This document shows, piece after piece, positions 17,090 through 26,093 of a stretch of 38,375 nt of DNA (position 1 is the stretch's first letter; every line of letters starts with the position of its first letter). Location: positions 1-38,375 of the forward strand of contig JAUIEW010000016.1 in assembly GCA_030429365.1 (NCBI GenBank), in the 5' to 3' direction. The notes under the pieces are model-generated. The model did not search any database and was not told where the DNA came from. It saw nothing but the letters and a program-made list of their open reading frames with translations. This DNA is from Phycisphaerae bacterium (GTDB lineage: Bacteria; Planctomycetota; Phycisphaerae; UBA1845). The translations under genes and the position numbers were made by a program.

Positions 17090-18331
17090 TCACGCCTGCG
17101 CAATTGTGTCACCGAATACCGCCGCACCCTTTTTCGGCGCATCAGCCGACTCGTCCGCGATTTCCAGCACGACCAGCGTCACATCGTCACGTGGATTCAG
17201 CGATCCGGACTCCGCATCCAACGCCTCGGCAAATGAATGGACCAGATCGTCCGCTGAAAGATGGGCAATATCATGAAGCACGTTGCGGTAATGGCAATAC
17301 TCGTCAGCGCGCTCTTTCGACTCGGCGAACCCGAGTTCGACACCGTCGCTGTAGAGGATAATCTTCTCGCCCGGTCGAAGCGTCACCGACTGCGTTTCAA
17401 AATCCTGCTCGTCAAAGATCCCCAGCAAGCCCCCACCTGACTTCAACTCGGTGAGACGCCCATCGACCGAACAGTGGAATGGATAGGGATGACCGGCTCG
17501 GGCAAACTGCAATTCAAGCGTTTTGATGTTGAGGAGCAAGAAGCCAGCCGTCACAAACTGGCTGTTGGGCAGATGCTGCTCGACCAACTTTGAGTTCAAC
17601 ATGCCCAGCGTCTGACCAGGTGAATAGATCGTGTAACCCTGATCGTGCACGTTCTTCGAAGTGACCGCATTCTTGATGAACATCGTCAGCAGGCTGGCGG
17701 CCATCCCGTGCCCCACCGCGTCAGCGACATAGAACGCAACGTGATCTTCATCCACGCGATAGATGTCGTAGATATCGCCCGACACAAAGGTGGCTGGTCG
17801 ATACATCGCGGCAAAGTGCGCCCGCCCCACGTTCTCCACGTGCTGTGGCAGGAACGCCGACTGCAACCGGCCGGCCAACCGCATCTCCTGATCCACCTGG
17901 GCAAACTGCGTATTGAGCTGCTTGAACAACCGGTGCATGTTGGCCAGATCGTTCTCCATGGAAAGCACGCGCCGTTGATACAGTTCAATCGTCGCCAAAC
18001 GTCCCTGCAGTTCATCGAGAGAAATGTCCGCATCGGCATAGTCGATGCAATGACCTTCGCAGTGATTCACGAACCCTTCCGAACCGCCCATGATGATCGT
18101 GGTCGTCGCGCTCATATCCACGTGACGCACGAGATCACCGAACGATCCCTGCGATGCGTCGACCGACTCTTCTGGCGCGGAAAGAAGCAAGGCGTCAAAC
18201 GATTGATCCTTGGCCCGCGCCAAGGCGGATGCGTAGTCAGGCGATACTTCGACGAAATGACCGCGTCCGCATAGTTTGGCCTGGACGTCTTGCGCCAATC
18301 GTTGCGTGGGATCAACCAATAGCAGATGCAT
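17090..18331 (-). CDS. PP2C/SpoIIE-type phosphatase with degenerate receiver domain
   Basis: A 413-residue protein. Residues 1-120 have the shape of a response-regulator receiver (MHLLLVDPTQRLAQDV), but the phosphoacceptor position in FDALLLSAPEE is Ser51 instead of Asp, the acidic pair is reduced to one Asp, and the KP motif is missing, so it is a pseudo-receiver. A coiled-coil linker follows (about 125-170: ENDLANMHRLFKQLNTQFAQVDQEMRLAGRLQSAFLP). The phosphatase domain has SGDIYDIYRVDEDHVAFYVADAVGHGMAASLL, GLLGIFDEQDFE, ILYSDGVELGFAE and the final metal Asp in NPRDDVTLVVL. It should dephosphorylate Ser/Thr, probably in an anti-sigma/anti-anti-sigma pathway. ATG at 18331 is chosen: GAGG lies about 8 bases upstream and the receiver fold begins there. 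Confidence 0.88.
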   Translation of the reverse strand: MHLLLVDPTQRLAQDVQAKLCGRGHFVEVSPDYASALARAKDQSFDALLLSAPEESVDASQGSFGDLVRHVDMSATTTIIMGGSEGFVNHCEGHCIDYADADISLDELQGRLATIELYQRRVLSMENDLANMHRLFKQLNTQFAQVDQEMRLAGRLQSAFLPQHVENVGRAHFAAMYRPATFVSGDIYDIYRVDEDHVAFYVADAVGHGMAASLLTMFIKNAVTSKNVHDQGYTIYSPGQTLGMLNSKLVEQHLPNSQFVTAGFLLLNIKTLELQFARAGHPYPFHCSVDGRLTELKSGGGLLGIFDEQDFETQSVTLRPGEKIILYSDGVELGFAESKERADEYCHYRNVLHDIAHLSADDLVHSFAEALDAESGSLNPRDDVTLVVLEIADESADAPKKGAAVFGDTIAQA

Positions 18332-18500
18332 CTCAAGATCCTCGGTTTCTTGCGCCGTATTGAATTGAACATCGCATCTGGGATGGCGACGCTGCCGACC
18401 GCCCGAAAAGGCGCTCGATTCGGCAAGACGGAAACCCTGTCGTGTGCGAGTCGACAGTTTCTCCACCTTCAATATACGGTTCAGAATGTGATTCGGCGGC

Positions 18501-19028
18501 TTATTGAACGTTGTTTAGGACGCTGTCGGGAAATTCGAGGACGTCGCCCTCGTCGACGCCAAGCTCTTTGAAGAGCCCAGCCCGAACTTCCAGCGCGTAG
18601 CGGTAGGGTGCATCGGAGTAGGTGTTTCGCTCATCAAACGGCGCCATCGTCTTGATGGTGACGATCGTTCGATCTGAATTGACGAACGCAATGTCGAGCG
18701 GAACGGGCACGCGCCGCATCCAAAAACCCTGGCGCGTACTATTATCAGACTTGAAGACAAACAGCATTCCGGGATACCGACCGTCGGGCAGTGTCTCGAG
18801 GCGCTTGGCTTCTACTTCCATGAAACCCAGCGACCGCTCGTTATCGGTCTTTGCAATCCAAGCCGCAAACTTTTGATCGCCAATCGTCAGGTCGGCTTGT
18901 TCCATCTGATCAAACCGGTCAGGATCATCCGCCCCCGGCGGCGTGCAACCATTCAGCGGCGCAACCAGACATACGCCCAGTATGATCGCACCGAAATCCT
19001 GACATCGCTTTGAGTGTTGCGTGCTCAT
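18501..19028 (-). CDS. DUF192 family lipoprotein
   Basis: A 175-residue protein with a signal segment ending in PLNGC, a good lipobox. The rest matches DUF192: KTDNERSLGFMEVE, GMLFVFKSDNSTRQGFWMRRVPVPLDIAFVNSDRTIVTI, and YRYALEVRAGLFKELGVDEGDVLEF. The family is small, secreted or periplasmic, and of unknown activity. The ATG at 19028 has GAGG six bases upstream; an in-frame TTG one codon earlier is less likely. It starts 15 bases after the gatB stop and is probably co-transcribed with gatB. Confidence 0.9.
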   Translation of the reverse strand: MSTQHSKRCQDFGAIILGVCLVAPLNGCTPPGADDPDRFDQMEQADLTIGDQKFAAWIAKTDNERSLGFMEVEAKRLETLPDGRYPGMLFVFKSDNSTRQGFWMRRVPVPLDIAFVNSDRTIVTIKTMAPFDERNTYSDAPYRYALEVRAGLFKELGVDEGDVLEFPDSVLNNVQ

Positions 19029-19043
19029 CAAAGACCTCGCTCG

Positions 19044-20540
19044 CTACCCGGCTTGCATCTCTCTGATCTTCGCGGCGATCAACTGCCCGACAACCTTGGG
19101 ATCGGCTTTACCCCCGGAAATCTGCATGACCTTGCCCGTCAGGAAGCCCGGAGCCGCCTTCGCTTTCTTCGGATTGCTCAATGCGTCTTGAACCGCCCCG
19201 GCATTGTCCTTAAACACCTGCTCGACCCAATCCGACATCTGCCCGACATCCTGAACCTGGATGAGGTTGCGCTCCTTGGCCATCTGCTCGAAATCGATCT
19301 CGAGCGCGTCGCCTTCCATCGCCTCCAGAAGCAAACGCTCGCCAGCCGACGCATTCACCATCCCGTCTTCCAACATGCGAACCAACTGCCGCCAACTCGC
19401 CGCACTCGAAAGCACCGCGCTGACCGTCAAGTCGCGATCGTTCGCGGACTTCTTCGCAGCCCCCAGCATCAACGACGTCATTCGCTTGGCCAACGTCTTG
19501 TCGCCGTCGATCGCAGCATCAAACAAATCGGCATCACCGCGATCAGCGACGATCAAATCCGCATCGCCTGGCGACAATCCAAACTCCGAAACGAGTCGAT
19601 TGCGTCGCACCGTCGGCGCTTCGGGCAGTTCACCGCGCACTTTTTCGACCCAGTCAGCCGCCGTCGTCACCGGCATCAGATCGGGGTCGGGAAAATAACG
19701 GTAGTCGTGGGCGGCTTCCTTGCTGCGCTGATACTCCGTCATCTGTTTATCGGCATTCCACCCGCGGTTTTCGTTGGCGGCTTGCCCGAAGACGTAATTC
19801 TCATCGGAGAGCCAGTCCTGCACCTGCCGCTGCGTTTCGTATTCGATTGCGTCGCGAACGGCGCGGAAGCTGTTGAGGTTTTTGACTTCGGAAATCGGCG
19901 TGCGGTAGACATCGCTGCCGCGGGTGATCTCGACGTTGATGTTGGGCTCGAAACGCATGTGCCCTTTTTGCATGCTGGCTTCACTCACACCGAGATAGAC
20001 CGCGAGCTTTTGCAAACCGGTGCAAAAATCAAACGCCTCCTGCGCCGAGGCGATATCCGGCTCCGTGACAATTTCGAGAAGCGGTGTTCCTGTTCGATTC
20101 AAATCCACCAGCGAACATCCTGGCACATCGTGGAGGTTCTTACCGGCGTCTTCTTCGAGGTGCGCCCGGCGAATGCGAATGCGCTTCGACTCACCGCCTT
20201 CAACATCAATGTCACAGTAACCTTCATACCCCAGCGGCAGGTCGTATTGGCTGATCTGATAATTTTTGGGAAGGTCGGGGTAGTAATAGCTCTTGCGATC
20301 CCACTTGGTGAACGCGGCAATCTTGCAATTCATCGCGAGGGCGAACCGCACCGACGCCTCGTAGGCGGCTCGATTCATCACCGGCAGCGCCCCGGGAAGC
20401 CCCAGGCACACCGGACAGGTGCGGCTATTGGGCTCCGCGCCAAACTCCAGCGCACACCCGCAAAACAGCTTGGTGCGGGTGGCGAGCTGCACATGAATTT
20501 CCAGGCCCACAATCGTCCTGGTCGTCAAACCGGCAACCAC
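19044..20540 (-). CDS. gatB: Asp/Glu-tRNA amidotransferase subunit B
   Basis: A 498-residue protein, the usual length. It binds misacylated Glu-tRNA(Gln) or Asp-tRNA(Asn) and phosphorylates it before amide transfer within GatCAB. The N terminus reads IVGLEIHVQLATRTKLFCGC, and the zinc site is complete: C27-x-C29 and C42-x-x-C45 (RTCPVCLGLPGALPVMN). Other conserved blocks are KSYYYPDLPKNYQISQYDLPL, EEDAGK, LVDLNRTGTPLLEIVTEPD and YRTPISEVKNLNS. The C-terminal YqeY-like helical domain is complete. Start is GTG with AGGG about 8 bases upstream. gatA and gatC are not in the window, so the complex is encoded at separate loci. Confidence 0.97.
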   Translation of the reverse strand: MVAGLTTRTIVGLEIHVQLATRTKLFCGCALEFGAEPNSRTCPVCLGLPGALPVMNRAAYEASVRFALAMNCKIAAFTKWDRKSYYYPDLPKNYQISQYDLPLGYEGYCDIDVEGGESKRIRIRRAHLEEDAGKNLHDVPGCSLVDLNRTGTPLLEIVTEPDIASAQEAFDFCTGLQKLAVYLGVSEASMQKGHMRFEPNINVEITRGSDVYRTPISEVKNLNSFRAVRDAIEYETQRQVQDWLSDENYVFGQAANENRGWNADKQMTEYQRSKEAAHDYRYFPDPDLMPVTTAADWVEKVRGELPEAPTVRRNRLVSEFGLSPGDADLIVADRGDADLFDAAIDGDKTLAKRMTSLMLGAAKKSANDRDLTVSAVLSSAASWRQLVRMLEDGMVNASAGERLLLEAMEGDALEIDFEQMAKERNLIQVQDVGQMSDWVEQVFKDNAGAVQDALSNPKKAKAAPGFLTGKVMQISGGKADPKVVGQLIAAKIREMQAG

Positions 20541-20710
20541 GTTCCATTCCCTTCCGCGCGGTACGAATGTTCACCGCGACTTGCCTGCAACCAATGTTCT
20601 ACGCTAGATTATCCGCAGGAGGCCGAATTTCGGCAAATTCACAACCGCAGATGGGTCAACAAATACGCCTCAAGACATCCGAAAATTAAGGCGACACACC
20701 TACTACCATT

Positions 20711-21448
20711 ATGGAATCTTTCAAAACCGTATCAACCGTCGAACGAATCGTGCGCAACGGCATCGTCACCGCCATGGTGATCGGTTTCTCCGGATGGTCG
20801 TTTTATGACGGCTACGTTGGGTATCCACACGACAACCTCATGGAAGCCCGCAAGGAGCTTCCCGCCGAATTTCAGGATACGGCCACCATCAACGAGCGCG
20901 TGACCGAGGAGGCCGCAAAGAGCTTCCAAAAAGGCGTGAACGTCAAGGAGCTTTCAGAGTCGCTTGGTCCGCCGGCGTGGCAGGGTGAATTCGGTGGGGT
21001 GCACGAAAAAGCCGTATGGTTTGGCCGCGGCGGTTCGCTCATCGCCTTGGTCGACAAAATCGGCATCACGCGCACCGTCGAATGGAAATCGGGAAAACAC
21101 AAAGAGACCGACTTGTGGCTCCAGAAACTCATGGGCCTTGTGCTCGCGCCGCTTGCTGTCTTCATGCTGATCCGACTGATTGCGATGTGCACGCGCGGCG
21201 CCGAGTTCTCTGACGAAGGTTTGAAACCCTCAGGCAAAGCGCTCATCCCCTTCGATGCGATGACCGGCTGGGACGCAAAAACGTACAAAGACCGCGGACA
21301 GATCACCCTCGAATATGAAACCGCCAACGGCCAAGCGGAGTACGTCCTGGACGATTACAAACTCGCCGCTTTCAAAACCATCGTCAACGAAATCAGCAAA
21401 CGCAAAGGTTTCGACAACCCCATCAAAGAAGAAGCACCACAAACGTAG
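20711..21448 (+). CDS. Uncharacterised two-helix membrane protein
   Basis: A 245-residue protein not recognised beyond general features. One membrane helix lies at about 16-32 (NGIVTAMVIGFSGWSFYDGYV) and a second at about 137-157 (LMGLVLAPLAVFMLIRLIAM). The 100 residues between are charged and probably face the periplasm. The C-terminal 85 residues (KPSGKALIPFDAMTGWDAKTYKDRGQITLEYETANGQAEYVLDDYKLAAFKTIVNEI) have the strand-then-helix pattern of a small PH-like domain; this is inference. No Shine-Dalgarno is visible. A weak promoter is possible (TTGCCT at 20581, TAGATT at 20605). The stop codon TAG is the foot of a REP element at 21445. Confidence 0.7.
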   Translation: MESFKTVSTVERIVRNGIVTAMVIGFSGWSFYDGYVGYPHDNLMEARKELPAEFQDTATINERVTEEAAKSFQKGVNVKELSESLGPPAWQGEFGGVHEKAVWFGRGGSLIALVDKIGITRTVEWKSGKHKETDLWLQKLMGLVLAPLAVFMLIRLIAMCTRGAEFSDEGLKPSGKALIPFDAMTGWDAKTYKDRGQITLEYETANGQAEYVLDDYKLAAFKTIVNEISKRKGFDNPIKEEAPQT

Positions 21449-21524
21449 GGTGGGCCGTGCCCACCACGTCGTGGTGCTATGAATCGTCTTGTAATCAAAC
21501 AGCGGTGGGCACGGCCCACCCTAC
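21445..21524. repeat. Inverted pair of REP elements, family A (BIME-like), between convergent genes
   Basis: Two perfect 21-base arms (21445-21465 and 21504-21524) in inverted orientation with a 38-base spacer. Each arm is GTAG followed by the palindrome GGTGGGC-CGT-GCCCACC, so each can fold alone or the two can pair as one long stem. A further hairpin CACCACG-T-CGTGGTG (21462-21476) overlaps the left arm. The left GTAG gives the stop codon of the 20711 gene; the right arm ends 14 bases from the fumC stop. A third copy is at 26127. It may also act as a bidirectional transcript end, although no T-run follows. Confidence 0.85.
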
Positions 21525-21538
21525 ACATGGTCGTCGCG

Positions 21539-22930
21539 CTAATGCGGTTCAGTCATGTGCATCGCGTTGAGCGCTTCCATCAGCACATCTTCGCCCAACA
21601 CGCCCTGCTCCAGCGCCACCTCGCGAACGGTGCGCCCCTTCGCATACGCTTCCTTCGCAATCATTGCGGACTTGTCGTATCCAATGTGCGGCACCAAACT
21701 CGTGCACATCGCCAGCGACTGCTCCACCATCGACGCACAACGTTCCTTGTCGGCTTCGATGCCCGACACGCAGCGATCGGCAAACACCCGAGCCGCACTG
21801 GCCAACAACCGAATCGACTCCAGCATGTTGTGGGCGATCATCGGCATCATCACATTCAATTCGTAGTGCCCATCGCGACATCCCATCATGATCGCGGTGT
21901 CATTGCCAATCACCTGGGCAGCCACCATCACCACCATCTCGCTCATCACCGGGTTAACCTTGCCCGGCATGATGCTGCTGCCCGGCTGGGTTTCCGGCAC
22001 GCGGATTTCGCCGATTCCGCAACGTGGACCGCTCGACAGCATGCGAATGTCGTTGGCCACCTTCGACATCGCCACCGCGATCGTCCGCAACTGACCGCTG
22101 GCTTCGCACACGCCATCCTTCGACGCCTGCGCTTCAAAGTGATTCTCGGCTTCGACAAACGCGATGCCCGTCTCGCCAGCCAACCGCTCGCAAACCGTCG
22201 AACCAAACGCGGGATGCGTGTTGATTCCGGTCCCGACAGCCGTCCCGCCAATCGCCAGTTCCGACAGCGCCTTGATCGCCTTCTGGGCGCGCTTCACACT
22301 CAGGTTCAACTGCGCCGCATAACCGCTGAACTCCTGCCCCAATCGAATCGGGGTGGCGTCCTGCAAGTGCGTTCTGCCAATCTTGACCGTGTCATCAAAC
22401 GCGGTGGCTTTGCGTCCCAACTCCTGCGCCAACTGTTGAAGCGCCGGCACGAGATCATTCTTGATCGCCTCGGCCGCGGCAACGTGAATCGCCGTCGGAA
22501 TCACGTCGTTGGACGATTGCCCCATGTTGACGTGATCGTTTGGATGCACCGGATCGCGGCTTCCGATCTGCCCACCGGAAAGTTCGATCGCGCGGTTGGA
22601 GATCACCTCGTTGGTGTTCATGTTCGTGCTGGTGCCCGACCCGGTCTGGAAAACATCCAGCACAAAATGGCGATCGAGTTTGCCCGCGATGACTTCCTCT
22701 GCGGCTTGCACGATGAGATTCATCCGCTTGGCATCGAGTCGACCCAACTCGTGGTTGGTCTGAGCAGCCGCCCGCTTGATCAGCCCCATCGCCCGAACGA
22801 ACGATCGCCCAAACCGGTATCCGCTGATCGGAAAGTTCTCCACGGCCCGCTGGGTCTGTGCGCCCCAATAGGCTTCGCTGGGCACGGTCATTTCGCCCAT
22901 GCTGTCTTTTTCTATACGCGTATCGCTCAT
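21539..22930 (-). CDS. fumC: Class II fumarate hydratase
   Basis: A 463-residue enzyme that interconverts fumarate and malate in the citric acid cycle, as an iron-independent homotetramer. Conserved regions are EKDSMGEMTVPSEAYWGAQTQRAVENFPISG, TGSGTSTNMNTNEVISNRA, HPNDHVNMGQSSNDVIPTAIH, GRTHLQDATPI, and the superfamily signature GSSIMPGKVNP with its mobile catalytic loop Ser. Length matches FumC. I chose ATG at 22930 because AGGAG lies seven bases upstream and the homologous sequence starts there; an in-frame extension of 33 residues to 23029 is unlike the family. It is divergent from the ABC transporter genes and convergent with the 20711 gene. Confidence 0.97.
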   Translation of the reverse strand: MSDTRIEKDSMGEMTVPSEAYWGAQTQRAVENFPISGYRFGRSFVRAMGLIKRAAAQTNHELGRLDAKRMNLIVQAAEEVIAGKLDRHFVLDVFQTGSGTSTNMNTNEVISNRAIELSGGQIGSRDPVHPNDHVNMGQSSNDVIPTAIHVAAAEAIKNDLVPALQQLAQELGRKATAFDDTVKIGRTHLQDATPIRLGQEFSGYAAQLNLSVKRAQKAIKALSELAIGGTAVGTGINTHPAFGSTVCERLAGETGIAFVEAENHFEAQASKDGVCEASGQLRTIAVAMSKVANDIRMLSSGPRCGIGEIRVPETQPGSSIMPGKVNPVMSEMVVMVAAQVIGNDTAIMMGCRDGHYELNVMMPMIAHNMLESIRLLASAARVFADRCVSGIEADKERCASMVEQSLAMCTSLVPHIGYDKSAMIAKEAYAKGRTVREVALEQGVLGEDVLMEALNAMHMTEPH

Positions 22931-23176
22931 CGCCTGGCTCCTATGTTGCTGACCACGGATCGAATTCACCAACGGTGCATGTTCATACATCCGCCACAAA
23001 CCCGCAACCCCCGGAAAGTTGTGGGCCAACGACGGTGCAAATCCCGTAACCTTGCTGGCCCGCAGGACTTCTGCTCCAATTCAACCTCGTCATGGTCGAT
23101 AAGACAGGATCGGTTTACCATCCAACGAATTACGACTCTTTTGGCGCAAGGGGCGTCTCTGAGCAAACCAACAAGC

Positions 23177-23950
23177 ATGCCCATCATTCGCGCCAACCAA
23201 CTTCGAAAGTCGTTCCCAACCCCCAACGGCACGCTCAAGCACGCCGTCGATGGCGTCAGCTTTGAGATCGAAGCCGGAACGATCTACGGACTCCTCGGCC
23301 CCAATGGCGCCGGCAAGACCACCACGCTCCGCATGCTCGGCGGGCTCATCGCCCCCACGTCGGGCGAAGCAATCATCGACGGACACAACGTTGGCGAAAA
23401 CCCCTTCGCGGTGAAACACAGCATCGGGTTTCTGACAGCCAACACGGGTTTGTATCAACGCCTGTCACCGCGCGAAATCCTCCAGTACTTCGCGCGACTT
23501 TACGGACTGGCTCCCGAACGCACGAAGGAACGCGTCGACCATCTGATCGATTGGCTGGACATGCACTCGTTCGCCGACCTGCGCTGCGGCGCACTGTCGA
23601 CCGGCCAGAAACAGCGGACGAGCATCGCCCGGGCATTGGTCGGCGACCCGATCGTCCTGATCATGGACGAACCGACGCTGGGACTCGACGTCCTCAGCAA
23701 CCGCATCATCCTCGACTTCATCCGACGCGAGCATGACCACGGCAAAACCATCATCCTGTCGACCCACTACCTCGACGAAGCCGAAACCATCTGCGATCGA
23801 ATCGGGTTGATACACGGCGGGAAGTTGATGGCCGAAGGGACCATGGAAGAATTGCAAGCCGCCTCCGGTGAAGAAAAACTCAGCGCCATCTTCCTGAAGC
23901 TGTTCGGTGAGGCGCAAGGCGAAGACGAAAACGGACGACTGTTGGCATAA
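23177..23950 (+). CDS. ABC transporter ATP-binding protein (NatA-like)
   Basis: A 257-residue ABC ATPase. Walker A is GPNGAGKT (about 41-48), the signature is LSTGQKQR (about 141-148), and Walker B is IVLIMDEPTLGLD (about 160-172), followed by the switch His in ILSTHYLDEAE. Similarity in layout to NatA/CcmA-type exporters, with a DRIGLIHGGKLMAEGTMEEL end, supports a role with the ABC-2 permease encoded next. The ATG at 23177 begins the conserved sequence (MPIIRANQLRKSFP); the frame stays open far upstream, antisense to fumC, but that extension has no homology. It lies 25 bases before the permease start, a clear two-gene operon. Confidence 0.92.
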   Translation: MPIIRANQLRKSFPTPNGTLKHAVDGVSFEIEAGTIYGLLGPNGAGKTTTLRMLGGLIAPTSGEAIIDGHNVGENPFAVKHSIGFLTANTGLYQRLSPREILQYFARLYGLAPERTKERVDHLIDWLDMHSFADLRCGALSTGQKQRTSIARALVGDPIVLIMDEPTLGLDVLSNRIILDFIRREHDHGKTIILSTHYLDEAETICDRIGLIHGGKLMAEGTMEELQAASGEEKLSAIFLKLFGEAQGEDENGRLLA

Positions 23951-23975
23951 ACGCAAGACGACACAGAATTCAAAC

Positions 23976-26093
23976 ATGCTGATGAACCGGCGCATCTTAA
24001 CGATCTACACCAAGGAGCTTACCGAGCTTCTGCGCGACCGGCGCACCCTCATCGCCATGATCGTCGTCCCCATCGCCCTCTACCCGCTGCTCATCATCGG
24101 CTCCGTTCACTTACTCAGCGTCCAGGACGGTGAACGCAAAACCGAGAAGATCACCATCGGTATCCAATACGACCCGGAGCATCCTGAAGACAAGCAGCCA
24201 GCCGTCTGGCATCTCCAACGCCAACTGCACGCCGCCCGCGACATCATCCGCGACAACCGCGACGACGACCCGGACGATGTTGTCTCAAACGGGTTGGCCA
24301 GCATCGAACACATGGACATCGTGGTCGTCAGTGACGTCGAGCAAGCCGTCGCGCTGGGCGCCTGTGATGTCGGCGTCGTGTACCAATCGAACGGCAGTGC
24401 CAACCAAAACCCGACTCAGCAGCGTGTGACGATCAAGTACGACAAAGCCGAACTGCGCAGCGAGTCAGCCGTCGCCCGCGTGCGCGAGGTGTTTGAATTG
24501 CTCTCGCGCAACCTCACCATGGAAATTCTCATCCAGGAGAATCTCCCCTTTTGGATTCTCGACCCCATTCATGTCAGCGCCGAAAACGTCGCCACCCCAC
24601 AAAAAGTCGGCGGCATGGTGCTGGGCAGCATCGTCCCGCTGGTCCTCGTGCTCATGACCATCACCGGCGCGATCTATCCGGCCATCGATCTGACAGCCGG
24701 CGAACGAGAACGCGGCACCCTCGAAACGCTGATCGTTTGCCCCGTACCACCGGTGGAACTGATGACCGGTAAGTACCTCGTCGTCGCCACCGTCGCGATG
24801 ATGGGAGCGGCTCTCAACCTCATCAGCATGGGCGCAACGCTGCACTTCGGCGGATTCACCAAGATGATCAGCGCGTCGGGCGACACGGAACTGCCGCTGG
24901 AAGTGCTTCCCGTGATCCTCGTCGTGCTCGTACCGTTCGCGATGCTGTTCTCCGCGATCATGGTCGCGGTGTGCAGCTACGCCCGAACGTTCAAGGAAGC
25001 GCAGAACTACATCATGCCCGTCATCCTCGCGGCACTGATTCCCGGCGGGGTAGCCGCCATGCCCGGCACCGAACTTTCCGGCATCAACGCATACGTCCCG
25101 GTGATGAACATGGTGCTGCTCGCCCGCGAGATGCTGCTCGGTCATTTTGAACTGCTGACCATCACCAAAGTCATGCTGAGTACCTGCGTCTATGCCGGGT
25201 CGGCGGTCATGGTCGCGTCGCACGTTTTCAGCACCGAAGCCGCGATCTTCGCAGACTCGGCATCGCTGAAAGCAAGCTTCTCGCGACAGTTCATCCATCC
25301 GACCAAGTATCCGACGTCGACGCTGGCGCTGATCACCACCGCGATTCTCTTTCCCATTTGGATGTTCGTGCAATTCTCCATCCAACCAGCCGCCGATCAA
25401 TCCGCACTGCATACGTTTCAGATGACCGCATGGCTCATGCCGATCGCACTCGTGCTGATCCCGGTCATGCTGCTCGCGTACTTCAAGGTGCAAATCGTTT
25501 CGGCGCTGGGTTTGAGCGGCGCGAAACCGCGCTACCTCGTCGCCGCGATCCTGATCGGACTGGGCGGTTGGATTCCCGCGCACGAATTGTTCGCCCTGCA
25601 AGACGCCATCAGCCCCGTGCCCAAAGCCATCCTCGAAAGCAACAACACGCTGATGAGTGCGTTCGAAAATCAGGGACTCTGGGTACCGCTGCTTTTGATC
25701 GCGGTCATACCAGCCGTCTGCGAAGAACTGTTTTTCCGAGGCTTTTTGCTAAGTGGATTGCGAAACTCCACGAAGAAGTGGACGGCGATCATCATCGTGG
25801 CCTGCGTGTTTGCGATCTTTCACATCATCCTGATCAAGTTCGTCATCACAGCCGTTCTCGGCATCGTCCTCGGATACCTCTGCTGGCAATCGCGATCCAT
25901 CTTCCCCTCAATCCTCGCGCACATGCTGCACAACGGCATCGCGGTATCGATCGCGTTTATCCCCAGCATTGCCGAGAAAATGGGCATCGACAAACTAGCC
26001 CCCACCGATCATCTCCCAGTGCATATCATCGCAATTGGCACGGCAATGGTTGTTGGTGGCATAGTGATAGCAAAGGACAGTCAAGCGGAGTGA
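23976..26093 (+). CDS. ABC-2 permease fused to a CPBP intramembrane protease
   Basis: A 705-residue fusion. The N-terminal part is a NatB-like ABC-2 permease: a first helix near 22-42 (LIAMIVVPIALYPLLIIG), a large outer domain of roughly 160 residues, then helices with TAGERERGTLETLIVCPVPPVELMTGKYL, the typical cytoplasmic loop. The C-terminal 190 residues are a CPBP (CAAX protease/bacteriocin-processing) domain with all three motifs: E583-E584-x-x-x-R588, F612-x-x-x-H616, and H649-x-x-x-N653. Such proteases may process an exported peptide or act as self-protection; the natural substrate is unknown. ATG at 23976 is chosen (MLMNRRILTIYTKELTELLRDRRT). The stop codon TGA lies inside a GACGAAG-type repeat. 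Confidence 0.9.
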   Translation: MLMNRRILTIYTKELTELLRDRRTLIAMIVVPIALYPLLIIGSVHLLSVQDGERKTEKITIGIQYDPEHPEDKQPAVWHLQRQLHAARDIIRDNRDDDPDDVVSNGLASIEHMDIVVVSDVEQAVALGACDVGVVYQSNGSANQNPTQQRVTIKYDKAELRSESAVARVREVFELLSRNLTMEILIQENLPFWILDPIHVSAENVATPQKVGGMVLGSIVPLVLVLMTITGAIYPAIDLTAGERERGTLETLIVCPVPPVELMTGKYLVVATVAMMGAALNLISMGATLHFGGFTKMISASGDTELPLEVLPVILVVLVPFAMLFSAIMVAVCSYARTFKEAQNYIMPVILAALIPGGVAAMPGTELSGINAYVPVMNMVLLAREMLLGHFELLTITKVMLSTCVYAGSAVMVASHVFSTEAAIFADSASLKASFSRQFIHPTKYPTSTLALITTAILFPIWMFVQFSIQPAADQSALHTFQMTAWLMPIALVLIPVMLLAYFKVQIVSALGLSGAKPRYLVAAILIGLGGWIPAHELFALQDAISPVPKAILESNNTLMSAFENQGLWVPLLLIAVIPAVCEELFFRGFLLSGLRNSTKKWTAIIIVACVFAIFHIILIKFVITAVLGIVLGYLCWQSRSIFPSILAHMLHNGIAVSIAFIPSIAEKMGIDKLAPTDHLPVHIIAIGTAMVVGGIVIAKDSQAE

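Noticed and set aside
19014-20780. Long plus-strand open frame antisense to gatB
   Set aside because: gatB is certain on the minus strand; the antisense translation has no recognisable domain.
21445-21524. The inverted REP pair as an ordinary intrinsic terminator
   Set aside because: There is no T-run after either arm and the arms match a dispersed repeat found elsewhere, so a repeat element is the better first explanation; a secondary role in ending transcripts is not excluded.
21479-23176. Long plus-strand open frame continuing upstream of the ABC ATPase
   Set aside because: It is antisense to fumC, is rich in His and Arg with no family features, and is best explained as a shadow of fumC codon bias.
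26034-26050. TGGCACG-like sequence as a second sigma-54 promoter
   Set aside because: The -12 TTGC element is missing at the required spacing and the site is inside the permease-protease gene.
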